Below are positions 1 to 8,026 of a stretch of 64,000 bases of DNA, in pieces. Under the pieces are notes generated by a model, which saw only the letters and a program-made list of their open reading frames with translations, was not told where the DNA came from and made no database searches. Location of the stretch: assembly GCF_001280085.1 (NCBI RefSeq), contig NZ_LGED01000217.1, positions 62,001 to 126,000 of the forward strand. Direction: 5' to 3'. The position numbers and the translations under genes are program-made. The DNA is from Saccharothrix sp. NRRL B-16348. Its GTDB lineage: Bacteria; Actinomycetota; Actinomycetes; Mycobacteriales; Pseudonocardiaceae. Every line of letters begins with the position of its first letter. Within the stretch, counting starts at the first letter, position 1.

Positions 1-1
1 C

Positions 2-982
2 ACGGACCTCGCCACCCAGTGCGACACGAGCGGCTGCACCACGGACCCGCAACGGGTCTACGGCGACACCCACACGAGCGCCAACATGTGCCACCGCTCG
101 ACGTCGGCCGAGATCCTCAGCGCCGCCATCGCCGACGTCACGGCGATCAACCTGGCGTGCTCCGGCGCGACCACGCTCGACGTGCGCAACGGCGACGCCG
201 CCCGCAACCAGCCCAACCAGGTCGAACTGCTGCGCGCCACCGTCCGCGAGTACCAGGTGAACCTGGTCGTGCTCTCCGTCGGCGGCAACGACCTCGGGTT
301 CGGGGACATCATCGGCGACTGCGTCAAGGGCTACCTCTCCCCCTCGGCCTACAAGTGCGCGCCGAAGTGGGATCCGGTGATCACCGAGAAGCTCGAGCAG
401 TTCCGCGCGGACGTCGGCGCCACGATCAAGGCGATCAAGGACGTGCTGAACGCGGCCCAGGGCGCGGGCACCTACCAGTTCGTCCTCCAGTCCTACCCGT
501 CCCCGCTGCCCGTCGCCGCCGACTTCCGGATCGCCGAGGACGGGCCGCGGTGGGCGGAGGGCGGCTGCCCGGTGTGGAACACCGACGCCGACTGGGCGCG
601 CAAGCAACTCGTGCCCACGATCGCGGGGCAGCTCAAGCGGGTGGCCGCCAACCGGGCCGTGCGGTTCCTGGACCTGCGGGCCTCCTTCGACGGCCGCGAG
701 GTGTGCGCCAAGCGTTCCCGCCAGGCGACCTCGGCCAATTCCCACGCCAACCCCCTCCCCGGCACGGTGGCGGAGTGGGTGCGGTGGGTCGTCACCGGCT
801 ACTCGTCGCAGGGCGACCGCCAGGAGAGCATGCACCCCAACCACTACGGGCAACGCGCGCTGGGCACGTGCCTGCGCCTGATGCACCAGAAGGCCACCGG
901 CGACTTCTCCTGCCACAACACCCCCGACGCCGGCCCGGCCCGCATGACCCTGACCGCGATCGCCACGTCGCGCGACACCTGA
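2..982 (+). CDS. Secreted SGNH/GDSL-type esterase or lipase, 5' end missing
   Basis: The reading frame is already open at base 2, so the N-terminus, including the GDS nucleophile block, lies outside the window. The visible 326 codons carry the later SGNH signatures: an ACSG-containing segment, the GGNDLGF block III (oxyanion Gly and Asn) around nt 283-303, and a C-terminal MHPNHYGQ stretch (nt 832-855) holding the catalytic His of block V. Several cysteines suggest an exported, disulphide-bonded enzyme like the Streptomyces secreted lipase/esterase family. It should hydrolyse acyl esters outside the cell; the substrate cannot be read. A different serine hydrolase fold is unlikely given the ordered motifs. 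Confidence 0.85.
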   Translation, partial: TDLATQCDTSGCTTDPQRVYGDTHTSANMCHRSTSAEILSAAIADVTAINLACSGATTLDVRNGDAARNQPNQVELLRATVREYQVNLVVLSVGGNDLGFGDIIGDCVKGYLSPSAYKCAPKWDPVITEKLEQFRADVGATIKAIKDVLNAAQGAGTYQFVLQSYPSPLPVAADFRIAEDGPRWAEGGCPVWNTDADWARKQLVPTIAGQLKRVAANRAVRFLDLRASFDGREVCAKRSRQATSANSHANPLPGTVAEWVRWVVTGYSSQGDRQESMHPNHYGQRALGTCLRLMHQKATGDFSCHNTPDAGPARMTLTAIATSRDT

Positions 983-1081
983 CCACCTTCCATGGCAACG
1001 ACTTCCGCATTTCTGTCCTCAGTGGACTGTACTCGGCCGTGACCCCGACCCGGTGCCGATCGAGCCGATCGAACCGGTTGC

Positions 1082-1087
1082 TACGAT
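1082..1087 (+). promoter_or_regulatory. Candidate -10 element (TACGAT)
   Basis: A TACGAT hexamer lies 30 bases before the GTG start at 1118. It fits the TAnnnT consensus of the main actinobacterial sigma factor and would place the transcript start near 1094. The -35 region is not convincing. Confidence 0.35.
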
Positions 1088-1117
1088 CACCGCTCCGCGA
1101 AACCGGGGAGGTCGACC

Positions 1118-1693
1118 GTGTCGTCAACAGTTCGGGACGCGCTGCTCGCGCTGGCCACCCTGCTGGCCCCCGACGTCCCGGACGTGGCCGCGCGCGTCAC
1201 GAGCGCCCACGACGACCCCGACGGCTACCTGCGGGCGCACGCCGACCGGCTCGACGACCGCAGCATCGACGAGGCCATCCCCGAGTTGGCGTGGATCGCT
1301 CTGGTCGACGCCCTCACCGACCACGACCTGCTGGCGGAGGTGGACTGGAAGGAGGCCGCGGACGAGATCGCCGCCCAACTGCGGCAGCTGCGCTCCAGCC
1401 CGACCGACCCGGCGGCGTGGACCTGGCTCGTCGACGTCGACGACCTGCCCACCTACGACTTCCTGGAGCGAGCGGGCGTCGAGCTGCGCGCCTGCGGCAC
1501 CACCCTCGCCGTGCTCGACATCGAGTCCGACTGCTACCCGCTCGTCCTGCTGCCCAACGCCGACGCGCCCGCGCTGCGCGACCTGGCCACCGCAGCGGGC
1601 TGCACCGCGAGCATCCTCGGCGTGCCCGATGTCCAGCCACCCACCGCAGCGCCCGAACCGACCGCTGAACCGGGCGCTGAACCCACCCGCTGA
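1118..1693 (+). CDS. DUF6630-like hypothetical protein
   Basis: A 191-residue soluble, acidic protein with no signal peptide or membrane segment. The GTG start is set by a GGGGAGG ribosome site six bases upstream. The N-terminal half is alpha-helical (LLALATLLAP, a repeated HADRLDD-type segment, PELAWIALVDAL); the C-terminal half has a beta pattern (ACGTTLAVLDIESDCYPLVLLP) ending in a Pro/Glu-rich tail. The layout resembles the DUF6630 family as I remember it, whose function is unknown. No catalytic motif is visible. The stop codon sits ten bases before a 78-base block repeated perfectly, inverted, 55 kb away, and homology to the other copy reaches back over this stop codon. Confidence 0.7.
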   Translation: MSSTVRDALLALATLLAPDVPDVAARVTSAHDDPDGYLRAHADRLDDRSIDEAIPELAWIALVDALTDHDLLAEVDWKEAADEIAAQLRQLRSSPTDPAAWTWLVDVDDLPTYDFLERAGVELRACGTTLAVLDIESDCYPLVLLPNADAPALRDLATAAGCTASILGVPDVQPPTAAPEPTAEPGAEPTR

Positions 1694-1702
1694 GACCACC
1701 TG

Positions 1703-1810
1703 CCCTCACCTGCCCACCCGTGTCCGCCGCCGGGCCGGCCGTTTTATCCGGCTAACGTGAGTAATGCGGTTTGGGTTGTCATAGGTTGCATTCTTCGCCC
1801 GGTCGAGTGA
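1703..1810 (+). repeat. 108-bp dispersed repeat, copy A (inverted copy at 57260-57367)
   Basis: Bases 1703-1780 are identical over 78 bases to the complement of 57290-57367; the next 30 bases match with four differences, giving 104/108. Weaker similarity extends left over the preceding stop codon (gctgaNaccacct). It contains a GGCCGGCC...CCGGC hairpin-forming stretch and no open frame conserved in both copies. Both copies lie just downstream of a stop codon in the same relative orientation. The gap 1694-2023 holds nothing else recognisable. Confidence 0.85.
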
Positions 1811-2023
1811 TGCGTGGGGATGGCGCGCGGGGTCGTCGCGCCGGATGGGTGCGACCACCTGCGTAGTGGCGTACAACGGCCTCGCCTCGCCGCAGGTGGT
1901 GGCGGTGGGGCATCGGTGGTTTCGCCGGTCCCTCACGTCGTCGCTGGCCGTGGGCTGGTTCCGTGCGCCAGATTCCGGACTGCGTCGCACCAGATCCCAC
2001 CTACGCCACCCATGGAGGAACCC

Positions 2024-2902
2024 ATGCGATTGCGCAGTGCGATTCTCACCGTCCTCGCCTTGGCCGGCGTGCTGACCGCGACGACCACCGGTGCGGTCGG
2101 CGCGGCAAGCGAAACCGGAGCCGGAGCTGTGAACGGGCCAGGGGCACCGCCGGCGATCCTGGGCGGATCGGGCCCGTACCCGGCGGGCTACGAGACGACC
2201 TTCCGGTTGACCAACCACACGATCTACCGGCCCGACACCCTGCCGGCCGGCGTCAAGCTGCCCATCGTGGCCTGGGGCAACGGCGCGTGCCGCGCGGACG
2301 GGACGTGGTTCCGGAACATCCTGACCGAGTGGGCCTCCCACGGTTTCCTGGTCATCGCGAACGGCCGGCCGGGTGGCAGCGGATCGACCGACTCCGACAT
2401 GCTCGTCGACTCCATCGACTGGGCCATCGCGGAGAACTCGCGTCGCACCGGCAAGTACTACGGCCGGCTCGACACGACCAAGATCGCCGTGATGGGCCAG
2501 TCGTGCGGCGGCATCGAGACCTACGAGGTGGCCGCCGACCCGCGGCTGACCACGACGGTGCTGTGGAACAGCGGCCTGCTCGACGACTCGCAGAACTACC
2601 TGTTGCAACGGCTGCGCGTGCCGATCGCCTACTTCATCGGCGGACCGACCGACATCGCCTACGAGAACGCGATGGACGACTGGCGACGGCTGCCCGCCGG
2701 GCTGCCCGCGTTCATGGGCAACCTCGACGTCGGGCACTTCGGCACGTTCGACCAGCCGAACGGCGGCGAGTTCGGCCGGGTCGGCGGGCACTGGCTGAAG
2801 TGGCACCTCAAGGGCGACCAGGCGAGCAAGGCCCAGTTCGTCGGCCCGAACTGCGGCTTGTGCGCCACGGAGTGGGACGTGATGCGGCAGAACCTGGCCT
2901 GA
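2024..2902 (+). CDS. Secreted alpha/beta hydrolase (esterase-like)
   Basis: A 292-residue protein beginning MRLRSAILTVLALAG, a typical Sec signal peptide cleaved near residues 27-29. The ATG at 2024 is chosen because GGAGG lies six bases upstream. The mature part has an alpha/beta-hydrolase fold: PIVAWGNGAC strand and oxyanion region, GQSCGG nucleophile elbow (Ser about residue 161), an acid in the FIGGPTD strand, and a C-terminal VGHF segment with the likely catalytic His. Four cysteines suggest extracellular disulphides. The family includes secreted polyester, lipid and acetyl-ester hydrolases; the substrate is not readable. It stands alone, preceded by the dispersed repeat and followed by a hairpin terminator. 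Confidence 0.8.
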   Translation: MRLRSAILTVLALAGVLTATTTGAVGAASETGAGAVNGPGAPPAILGGSGPYPAGYETTFRLTNHTIYRPDTLPAGVKLPIVAWGNGACRADGTWFRNILTEWASHGFLVIANGRPGGSGSTDSDMLVDSIDWAIAENSRRTGKYYGRLDTTKIAVMGQSCGGIETYEVAADPRLTTTVLWNSGLLDDSQNYLLQRLRVPIAYFIGGPTDIAYENAMDDWRRLPAGLPAFMGNLDVGHFGTFDQPNGGEFGRVGGHWLKWHLKGDQASKAQFVGPNCGLCATEWDVMRQNLA

Positions 2903-2973
2903 CCTGCCGCGGAACGCCACGCCACCCTGCCCGAACGCCACGCCGCCTGATCGCCGCACCGCCCCGGCACGCC

Positions 2974-3009
2974 ACGCTGCCCGCCGCTTCGATTCGCGGC
3001 GGGCAGCGT
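2974..3009. terminator. Rho-independent-type hairpin
   Basis: A perfect 14-bp stem, ACGCTGCCCGCCGC (2974-2987) with GCGGCGGGCAGCGT (2996-3009), and an 8-base loop. No U-tract, as is usual in actinomycetes. It lies 72 bases after the esterase stop. Confidence 0.7.
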
Positions 3010-3148
3010 CCACGGCTTGTGGTGCGAACGGACCACAGTGCGTTGACCCGAGTGCGGCTACGGTCGGGCCCTGCGGTCGAGGCCATTCCGGTCGCGACCC
3101 TTCCCGCGCGCACGCGCCGGCCCCGTTCAGCACCGAGGAGATTCGTTC

Positions 3149-3781
3149 ATGCAGGTCAATCGCACGCTGGTCGCTTCCGTGGGCGCGCTCGCGCTCCTGC
3201 TGTCGGCCTGCGGTGACGCCACCACGGGCACCGCCGCGCCCGCCACCACCGGCGCTTCGACCGAGACCACGTCGAGCGCCGCCACGAAGAGCTCCGCCGC
3301 CACCACCACCGCCGAAGACGCGCCCGTCGGTGACGTCACCGCGCCCGGCACCGAGCTCAAGATCGGCGAACGCGCGGTGATCCCGTTCAAGTACGGCACG
3401 GACAAGAACGGCACGATCGCCATCACCGTCACCGCGATCGACCAGGGCGCCAACGCCGACCTGGCCGCGTTCGGCGAGAAGGCCAAGGGCATCACGCCGT
3501 TCTACATCCGGGTCACCGTGGAGAACGTCGGCGGCACGGACCTGTCCTACAGCTCCCTGAGCCTGCGGGCGCTCGGCGCGGACGGCAAGGGCACCGGTGT
3601 GATCATCAGCGGCGACACCAAGCAGTGCGAGTCGGAGACGGCGAAGAAGGACTTCACCACGGCGGGCGCGAAGTACGAGACGTGCGTGCTGCAGGGAGCC
3701 CGCGAGGGCGCCGCGGTCGCGGCCGCCGCCTACGCCAACGGCGAGGGCTACGACAAGTCCCCCATCACCTGGTCGAAGTGA
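3149..3781 (+). CDS. Secreted lipoprotein, DUF4352-like
   Basis: 210 residues starting at an ATG preceded by GAGGAG. Residues 1-20 are a lipoprotein signal with lipobox LLSAC, so Cys20 should be lipidated and the protein anchored to the outer face of the membrane. A Thr/Ser/Ala-rich flexible stretch (about residues 21-58) leads to a beta-rich domain with the pattern of DUF4352/Telo-type immunoglobulin-like domains (IAITVTAIDQG, FYIRVTVENVGGTDLSYSSL) and two cysteines near the end that could pair. Function unknown; such proteins are common in actinomycete envelopes. It converges on the P450 redox operon and has no operon partner. Confidence 0.75.
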   Translation: MQVNRTLVASVGALALLLSACGDATTGTAAPATTGASTETTSSAATKSSAATTTAEDAPVGDVTAPGTELKIGERAVIPFKYGTDKNGTIAITVTAIDQGANADLAAFGEKAKGITPFYIRVTVENVGGTDLSYSSLSLRALGADGKGTGVIISGDTKQCESETAKKDFTTAGAKYETCVLQGAREGAAVAAAAYANGEGYDKSPITWSK

Positions 3782-3788
3782 CGTCGGC

Positions 3789-3887
3789 TCACCAGCTCAC
3801 GGGCAGTTCGTAGACGCCGTACCCGAACCCGTCGCGCTTGACCGGGGTTCGCTCGAAGTCGACGGCGAGCCGCAGGTCGGGCAGGCG
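3789..3887 (-). pseudogene. C-terminal stump of a cytochrome P450
   Basis: Directly after the ferredoxin reductase stop codon the minus strand encodes about 32 residues ending FGYGVYELPVSW and a stop. LPDLRLAV...RDGFGYGVYELPVSW is the characteristic C-terminal strand of bacterial P450s, where PVxW precedes the stop. Nothing upstream in this frame supplies a heme or I-helix region. The reductase stop overlaps an ATG (ATGA at 3888-3891), as expected for the start of a translationally coupled next gene. The simplest reading is that a second P450 gene sat here and an out-of-frame internal deletion removed nearly all of it. Confidence 0.65.
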
Positions 3888-5075
3888 TCATGGTCGGCCT
3901 CCTGGGGCCAGCACTTGGCCGAGCAGGCGTTGTCGGAGTTGGCGTGCTTGTTTGGGCATGTTCCAGCCGAAGACGCCGACGGGTTCGCCCGCCTGCCGGT
4001 GGAGCGCGACGAACCGGCGCGCCGTGACGTCGCCGTCCACGATGGACACTTCCGCGTCGGCGGGCAGCGTGCCGAAGACCTGGATCCGTGCGTCGAACTG
4101 GTCGGTCCAGAAGTACGGCACCGGCGTGTAGGAGCGGTTCGCGCCCAGGATGTTGTCGGCGACGACCGCGGCCTGCTCGGCGGCGTTGGTCCGGTTCTCC
4201 AGGCGCAGCAGGGCGCCCAGGTGTTCGTGGTGCCACCGCGCCACGTCGCCGACCGCGTAGACGCCGTCCGCGGCACGGCACCCCGCGTCGCACACCACAC
4301 CGTTGTCGAGCAGGAGGCCGCTGTCGACCAGCCAGTCGGTGTTGGGGACGGCGCCGAGCGCGACCACGACGACGTCGGCGGGCAGCACGTCGCCGGTGTC
4401 CAGCCGCACTCCGGTGACCCGTCCGGCCTCCCCGGTCAGGCCGAGCACCGCGGCGCCGAGGCGCAGCCGGACGCCGTGCTCGGCGTGCAGGTCGGAGAGC
4501 AGGCCGGACGCGAGCGGTCCCAGTTGGGCGGCCAGAGGCGCGGGCTGAGGTCCGGCGAGGGTGACGTCCAGGCCGAGGCCGCGTGCCGTGGCGGCGACTT
4601 CCGCGCCGAGGACGCCGTCGCCCACGACCACGAGCCGTTCGGCGGCGCGCAGGTCGGCCCGCAGCGCCACCGCGTCGCCCACGGTGCGCAGCACGTGCAC
4701 ACCGCGTAACCCGGCCTGGTCGGGCAGGGTTCGCGGCCGCACGCCGGTGGCGACGACGACGGCGTCGGCCCGCAGCACGGTCCCCGAGGCGGTGCGGACG
4801 CCGCGGGTGGCCAGGTCGAGGGACGCCGCCGGGTCGCCGAGCACGAACGTCGCGCCCAGCTCGTCGAGCACGTCCTGGCCGCGCAGCCGGGCGCGTTCCG
4901 GTTCCCACGCGCCGGAGAGGACCTGCTTGGACAGCGGCGGCCGGTCGTAGGGCGGGTGCGCCTCGTCGCCGAGCAGGGTCAGCCCGCCGGTGAAACCCTT
5001 GCGGCGCAACGCTTCGGCGGTGGCCAGACCGGCGGCCGAGGCTCCGACGACGAGCACGTCGGACACGGCCGTCAC
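3888..5075 (-). CDS. FAD/NAD(P)H ferredoxin reductase of the P450 operon
   Basis: 395 residues. It passes electrons from NAD(P)H through FAD to the neighbouring ferredoxin. The N-terminus has the FAD-binding motif GASAAGLA, then PPYDRPPLSKQVL, which is typical of putidaredoxin-reductase-type proteins. A second dinucleotide motif (VVVGDGVLGAEVA, about residues 145-157) binds NAD(P)H, and YAVGDVARW (about residues 268-276) contacts FAD. The GTG start at 5075 overlaps the ferredoxin stop by GTGA, so the two are translationally coupled. Length is normal for the family. The C-terminal extension of many homologues is short here, and a P450 remnant follows the stop. Confidence 0.88.
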   Translation of the reverse strand: MTAVSDVLVVGASAAGLATAEALRRKGFTGGLTLLGDEAHPPYDRPPLSKQVLSGAWEPERARLRGQDVLDELGATFVLGDPAASLDLATRGVRTASGTVLRADAVVVATGVRPRTLPDQAGLRGVHVLRTVGDAVALRADLRAAERLVVVGDGVLGAEVAATARGLGLDVTLAGPQPAPLAAQLGPLASGLLSDLHAEHGVRLRLGAAVLGLTGEAGRVTGVRLDTGDVLPADVVVVALGAVPNTDWLVDSGLLLDNGVVCDAGCRAADGVYAVGDVARWHHEHLGALLRLENRTNAAEQAAVVADNILGANRSYTPVPYFWTDQFDARIQVFGTLPADAEVSIVDGDVTARRFVALHRQAGEPVGVFGWNMPKQARQLRQRLLGQVLAPGGRP

Positions 5076-5272
5076 GCCCGGTCCCCCAGCAGGATCGCCG
5101 CGGCCGGGCACACGTCGGCGGCCTCGCGGACGGCGGCGTGCAGGTGCTCGGCGGGTTCTGGGTCGAGCAGCACCACCACGCCGTCCTCGTCCCGCTGGTC
5201 GAACACGTCGGGCGCGGCCAGCACGCACGAGCCCGCCCCGCAGCACTTGTCCTCGTCGACGGAGACCTTCAT
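5072..5272 (-). CDS. Small [3Fe-4S]-type ferredoxin
   Basis: 66 residues, the usual size for P450-partner ferredoxins. Cluster ligands are seen in CCGAGSC (Cys10 or 11 and Cys16) and DVCPAAA (Cys55), the CxxxxxC...CP arrangement of [3Fe-4S] ferredoxins; the doubled Cys at 10-11 is slightly unusual. An acidic surface is expected for docking to reductase and P450. It lies 28 bases downstream of the P450 and overlaps the reductase start by four bases, making a complete three-component electron transfer operon. Confidence 0.9.
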   Translation of the reverse strand: MKVSVDEDKCCGAGSCVLAAPDVFDQRDEDGVVVLLDPEPAEHLHAAVREAADVCPAAAILLGDRA

Positions 5273-5300
5273 CGGTCGCGCTCCTTCGGTTGGTGGGCCG

Positions 5301-6515
5301 TCACCAGCGGACGGGCAGTTCCTGCAGGCCGCCGACGACCAGGCCGTCGACGCGTTCCAGCTCGGCGGCGGGCACGGCCAGTTCCAGCGTGGGCAGGCGG
5401 CGCAGCAGCACGTCCAGGACGGCTTGCAGCTCGGTGCGGGCCAACGACTGCCCCAGGCACGAGTGCGCGCCCGCGCCGAACGCCAGGTGCGTGTTCGGGG
5501 TGCGGGCCAGGTCGAGTTCGGCGGCGTCGGCGAAGACGTCCTCGTCCCGGTTGGCGGCGGCCAGGTTGCACACCACGGTCGTGCCGCGCGGGATCACGGT
5601 GCCGCCGATCTCGGCGTCCTCGGTGATGTAGCGCGGGATGCCGAACCCGGGGTTGGCGTCGGCGCGCAACGCCTCCTCCACCGCCGTGCGCACCAGGGTG
5701 GGGTCGGCGAGCAGCGCTTCCCAGCGGGTCCGGTCGGACAGGAGCATCCCGACCATCTTGCCGATCATGTTGGCGGTCGTCTCGTGCCCGGCGACCAGCA
5801 GTCCCTGCGAGGTGGCCAGCAGCGCCTCGGCCGGCATGACGTGCCCGGCGTCGACGGCGGCGGTGATCAGTTCGCTGATCAGGTCGTCGCCCGGGTTCGC
5901 CCTGGTGGCGGCGATGTGGGCGCTCATGTAGGCGGCGAACTCGGCCTGCGCGGCGTCGATCTCGGCCTGCGTGTAGCGGGTGAGGCTGAGCAGGGTGTTG
6001 GACCAGTAGGCGAACTTGTCGCGGTCGCTCTCCGGCACGCCGAGCATGTCGCAGATGACCCACACCGGCAGCGGGAACCCGAGCGCCGCCTTGAGGTCGG
6101 CGGGCGCGCCGCCGGCCACCATCTCGTCGACCAGGTGCTCGGCCATCGCCTCGATGCCCGGCCGCAGGGCCGTCATGCGCTTGGCGGTGAACCACTTGCC
6201 GACCATGCGCCGCCACTGCTGGTGGTACTCCTCGGGCAGGGCGTTGCCGAGGCCGCTGTTGAACACGCCGCCGGACTCGTTGGCCGCGATGCGGGCGGCG
6301 TCCGGCGCGTCGAGGTTGCGGGTGAACCTCGGGTCGGCGAGCACCTGCTTGACGTCGTCGTAGCGGGTCAGCAGGGACGCGCGGTCGCCGCTGGGCAGCC
6401 GCACGTGGGCGACCGGGCACCCCTGCCGCAGCTCGGCCCACTCCGCGGGCGGCTCCAGCGCGGCCGGACTCGGGATGGGGTAGTCCAGCACGTGGTCGGT
6501 GTCTCCGAGCGCCAC
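5301..6515 (-). CDS. Cytochrome P450 monooxygenase
   Basis: 404 residues, full length for a bacterial class I P450. Motifs in order: I-helix oxygen-binding AGHETT, K-helix ExxR (EALR), and the heme loop FGAGAHSCLG with axial Cys near residue 353. It ends LPVRW as the family does. GTG start, with GAGGAGG eight bases upstream. It should insert oxygen into a small molecule using electrons from the next two genes. A near-palindrome between -18 and -42 of the start suggests local transcriptional control. The general look is CYP105/CYP107-like, but subfamily and substrate cannot be set by eye. No biosynthetic genes adjoin, so a xenobiotic or catabolic role is as likely as tailoring. Confidence 0.92.
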   Translation of the reverse strand: MALGDTDHVLDYPIPSPAALEPPAEWAELRQGCPVAHVRLPSGDRASLLTRYDDVKQVLADPRFTRNLDAPDAARIAANESGGVFNSGLGNALPEEYHQQWRRMVGKWFTAKRMTALRPGIEAMAEHLVDEMVAGGAPADLKAALGFPLPVWVICDMLGVPESDRDKFAYWSNTLLSLTRYTQAEIDAAQAEFAAYMSAHIAATRANPGDDLISELITAAVDAGHVMPAEALLATSQGLLVAGHETTANMIGKMVGMLLSDRTRWEALLADPTLVRTAVEEALRADANPGFGIPRYITEDAEIGGTVIPRGTTVVCNLAAANRDEDVFADAAELDLARTPNTHLAFGAGAHSCLGQSLARTELQAVLDVLLRRLPTLELAVPAAELERVDGLVVGGLQELPVRW

Positions 6516-6533
6516 GGCAACCGCCTCCTCAGG

Positions 6534-6557
6534 CTTGAGTCAATCAACTGACTTAAG
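6534..6557. promoter_or_regulatory. Candidate operator of the P450 operon
   Basis: CTTGAGTCA-atcaac-TGACTTAAG is an inverted repeat with 9-bp arms and one mismatch, just upstream of the P450 start. Its AT-rich nature stands out in this DNA. Size and symmetry suit a MarR- or TetR-type dimer; no such regulator gene is adjacent. Confidence 0.5.
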
Positions 6558-6775
6558 ACTGCCGGCGATCGTGCCGCGACGCAACGTGACCGGTCGACCG
6601 CACTGCGGCACGGTCCGCGGTCGCCCGGTCAGCGGTAGGCCGCGCGGATCCGGACCCGGTAGAGAGGAATGGAGTAGACCACGGAGGTGGAATCGCCCGC
6701 CCTCGACGGGTCGGGCGGCCGATCGCGATCCCGTGGTGGCACAGCGGTCGTCCGCCGACGTGAGGAATCGCCCCC

Positions 6776-8023
6776 ATGACGAGGACCGAGGTTCCGGAGC
6801 ACCCCACGACGGCGTCGAACCGCCTCCCGTCCGGGATCGTGGTGGCCGCGCTCGCGATCGCGGCGGCCGTGACGGCGGCCCTCGTCGCCGCCATCGCGCA
6901 ACGCGACCCGCTGTGGCTGATCGGGCCGGACTTCCGGGTCTACCACGTGGCCGGCTCGGCGGTGCTGGACGGGATCTCGCCCTACGACGTCGCGACCGTG
7001 GAGGGCTACCCCTTCACCTACCCGCCGTTCGCCGCGCTGGTGCTGGCGGTGCTGGGCCTGGCGAGCGTCCCGGTCGCGTTCGCCGGCTGGACCTTCGTCA
7101 CCGTGCTCGCGCTCGAAGCGGCGATCTGGCTGGCGCTCGGGCTGGTGGCGGAGCCGGGGTCGCGGGACCGGCGGGCGAGGTTCACCCTCCTGGCCACGGT
7201 GGCCGCGCTGCCCCTGGCCCCGGTGATGCTGAACTTCACCGTCGGGCAGATCAACGTCCTGCTCATGCTCTTGATCGTCGTCGACCTGACCCGCCGGACC
7301 GGGCGCTTCCAGGGCGTCGCCATCGGGGTGGCGGCGGGGATCAAGCTGCTCCCGCTGATCTTCATCGCGTACCTGCTGTTCACCCGGCGCGTGCGCGCGG
7401 CCGTGGTGGCCACGGCGGCGTTCGCGGGCACCGTGCTCGTCGGGTTCCTCGTGCTGCCGGGCCCGTCGGGCCGCTGGGCGGGCGGGCTCGTGGTGGACAT
7501 CGGGCGGATGATGACGCCGGGCGCGGCGCCGTTCAACCAGTCGATCCGCGGCGTGCTCGCCCACCTGCCCGGGGTGCTGAGCACGCAGTGGTTCTGGCTG
7601 GCACTGGCGGTCCCGGTCGGCGTCGCCGGGCTCGCGATCTCGGCGTGGTCGAGCCGGCGCGGCCTGGAGGCGGTCGGCGTCTTCACCTGCGCGCTGACCG
7701 GCCTGCTGGTGTCGCCCGTCTCCTGGCCGTTCCACTGGGTGTGGGCCGCTCCCGGCCTCGCCGTCTGGCTGTGGTGGGCCTGGCGGCGGAGCGCGGCGCA
7801 CACGTGGGGCGTCACGCTGACGTGGCTGGTGCTGACCGCCTCCGGCGTGCTGACGTTCCTGATCGCGCTGATCGCGCCGACCCAGACTTCCGCGGGCGTC
7901 GTGACGGCCGGGATGCTGACCACCGTCGTGGTCCTCAACAGCCTGACGGTGGTCGCCGGCCTCGTGTTCCTCGTCGCGCTCGCCGCCGCCCTGCGGCGCC
8001 GGGACCGCGCGCCGGCGTTCTGA
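6776..8023 (+). CDS. GT87 family membrane mannosyltransferase
   Basis: 415 residues with about ten hydrophobic helices. The first extracytoplasmic loop has the GT-C hallmark (GPDFRVYHVAGSAVLDG, with the catalytic Asp, and GYPFTYPPFAAL) seen in actinobacterial alpha-mannosyltransferases of the GT87/DUF2029 group, such as those extending phosphatidylinositol mannosides and lipomannan. It would transfer mannose from polyprenyl-phosphate-mannose outside the membrane. The ATG start follows GAGG-type spacing loosely. It converges on an SDR gene only three bases from its stop. The acceptor cannot be predicted; other hexose transfers remain possible. Confidence 0.82.
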   Translation: MTRTEVPEHPTTASNRLPSGIVVAALAIAAAVTAALVAAIAQRDPLWLIGPDFRVYHVAGSAVLDGISPYDVATVEGYPFTYPPFAALVLAVLGLASVPVAFAGWTFVTVLALEAAIWLALGLVAEPGSRDRRARFTLLATVAALPLAPVMLNFTVGQINVLLMLLIVVDLTRRTGRFQGVAIGVAAGIKLLPLIFIAYLLFTRRVRAAVVATAAFAGTVLVGFLVLPGPSGRWAGGLVVDIGRMMTPGAAPFNQSIRGVLAHLPGVLSTQWFWLALAVPVGVAGLAISAWSSRRGLEAVGVFTCALTGLLVSPVSWPFHWVWAAPGLAVWLWWAWRRSAAHTWGVTLTWLVLTASGVLTFLIALIAPTQTSAGVVTAGMLTTVVVLNSLTVVAGLVFLVALAAALRRRDRAPAF

Positions 8024-8026
8024 GCG

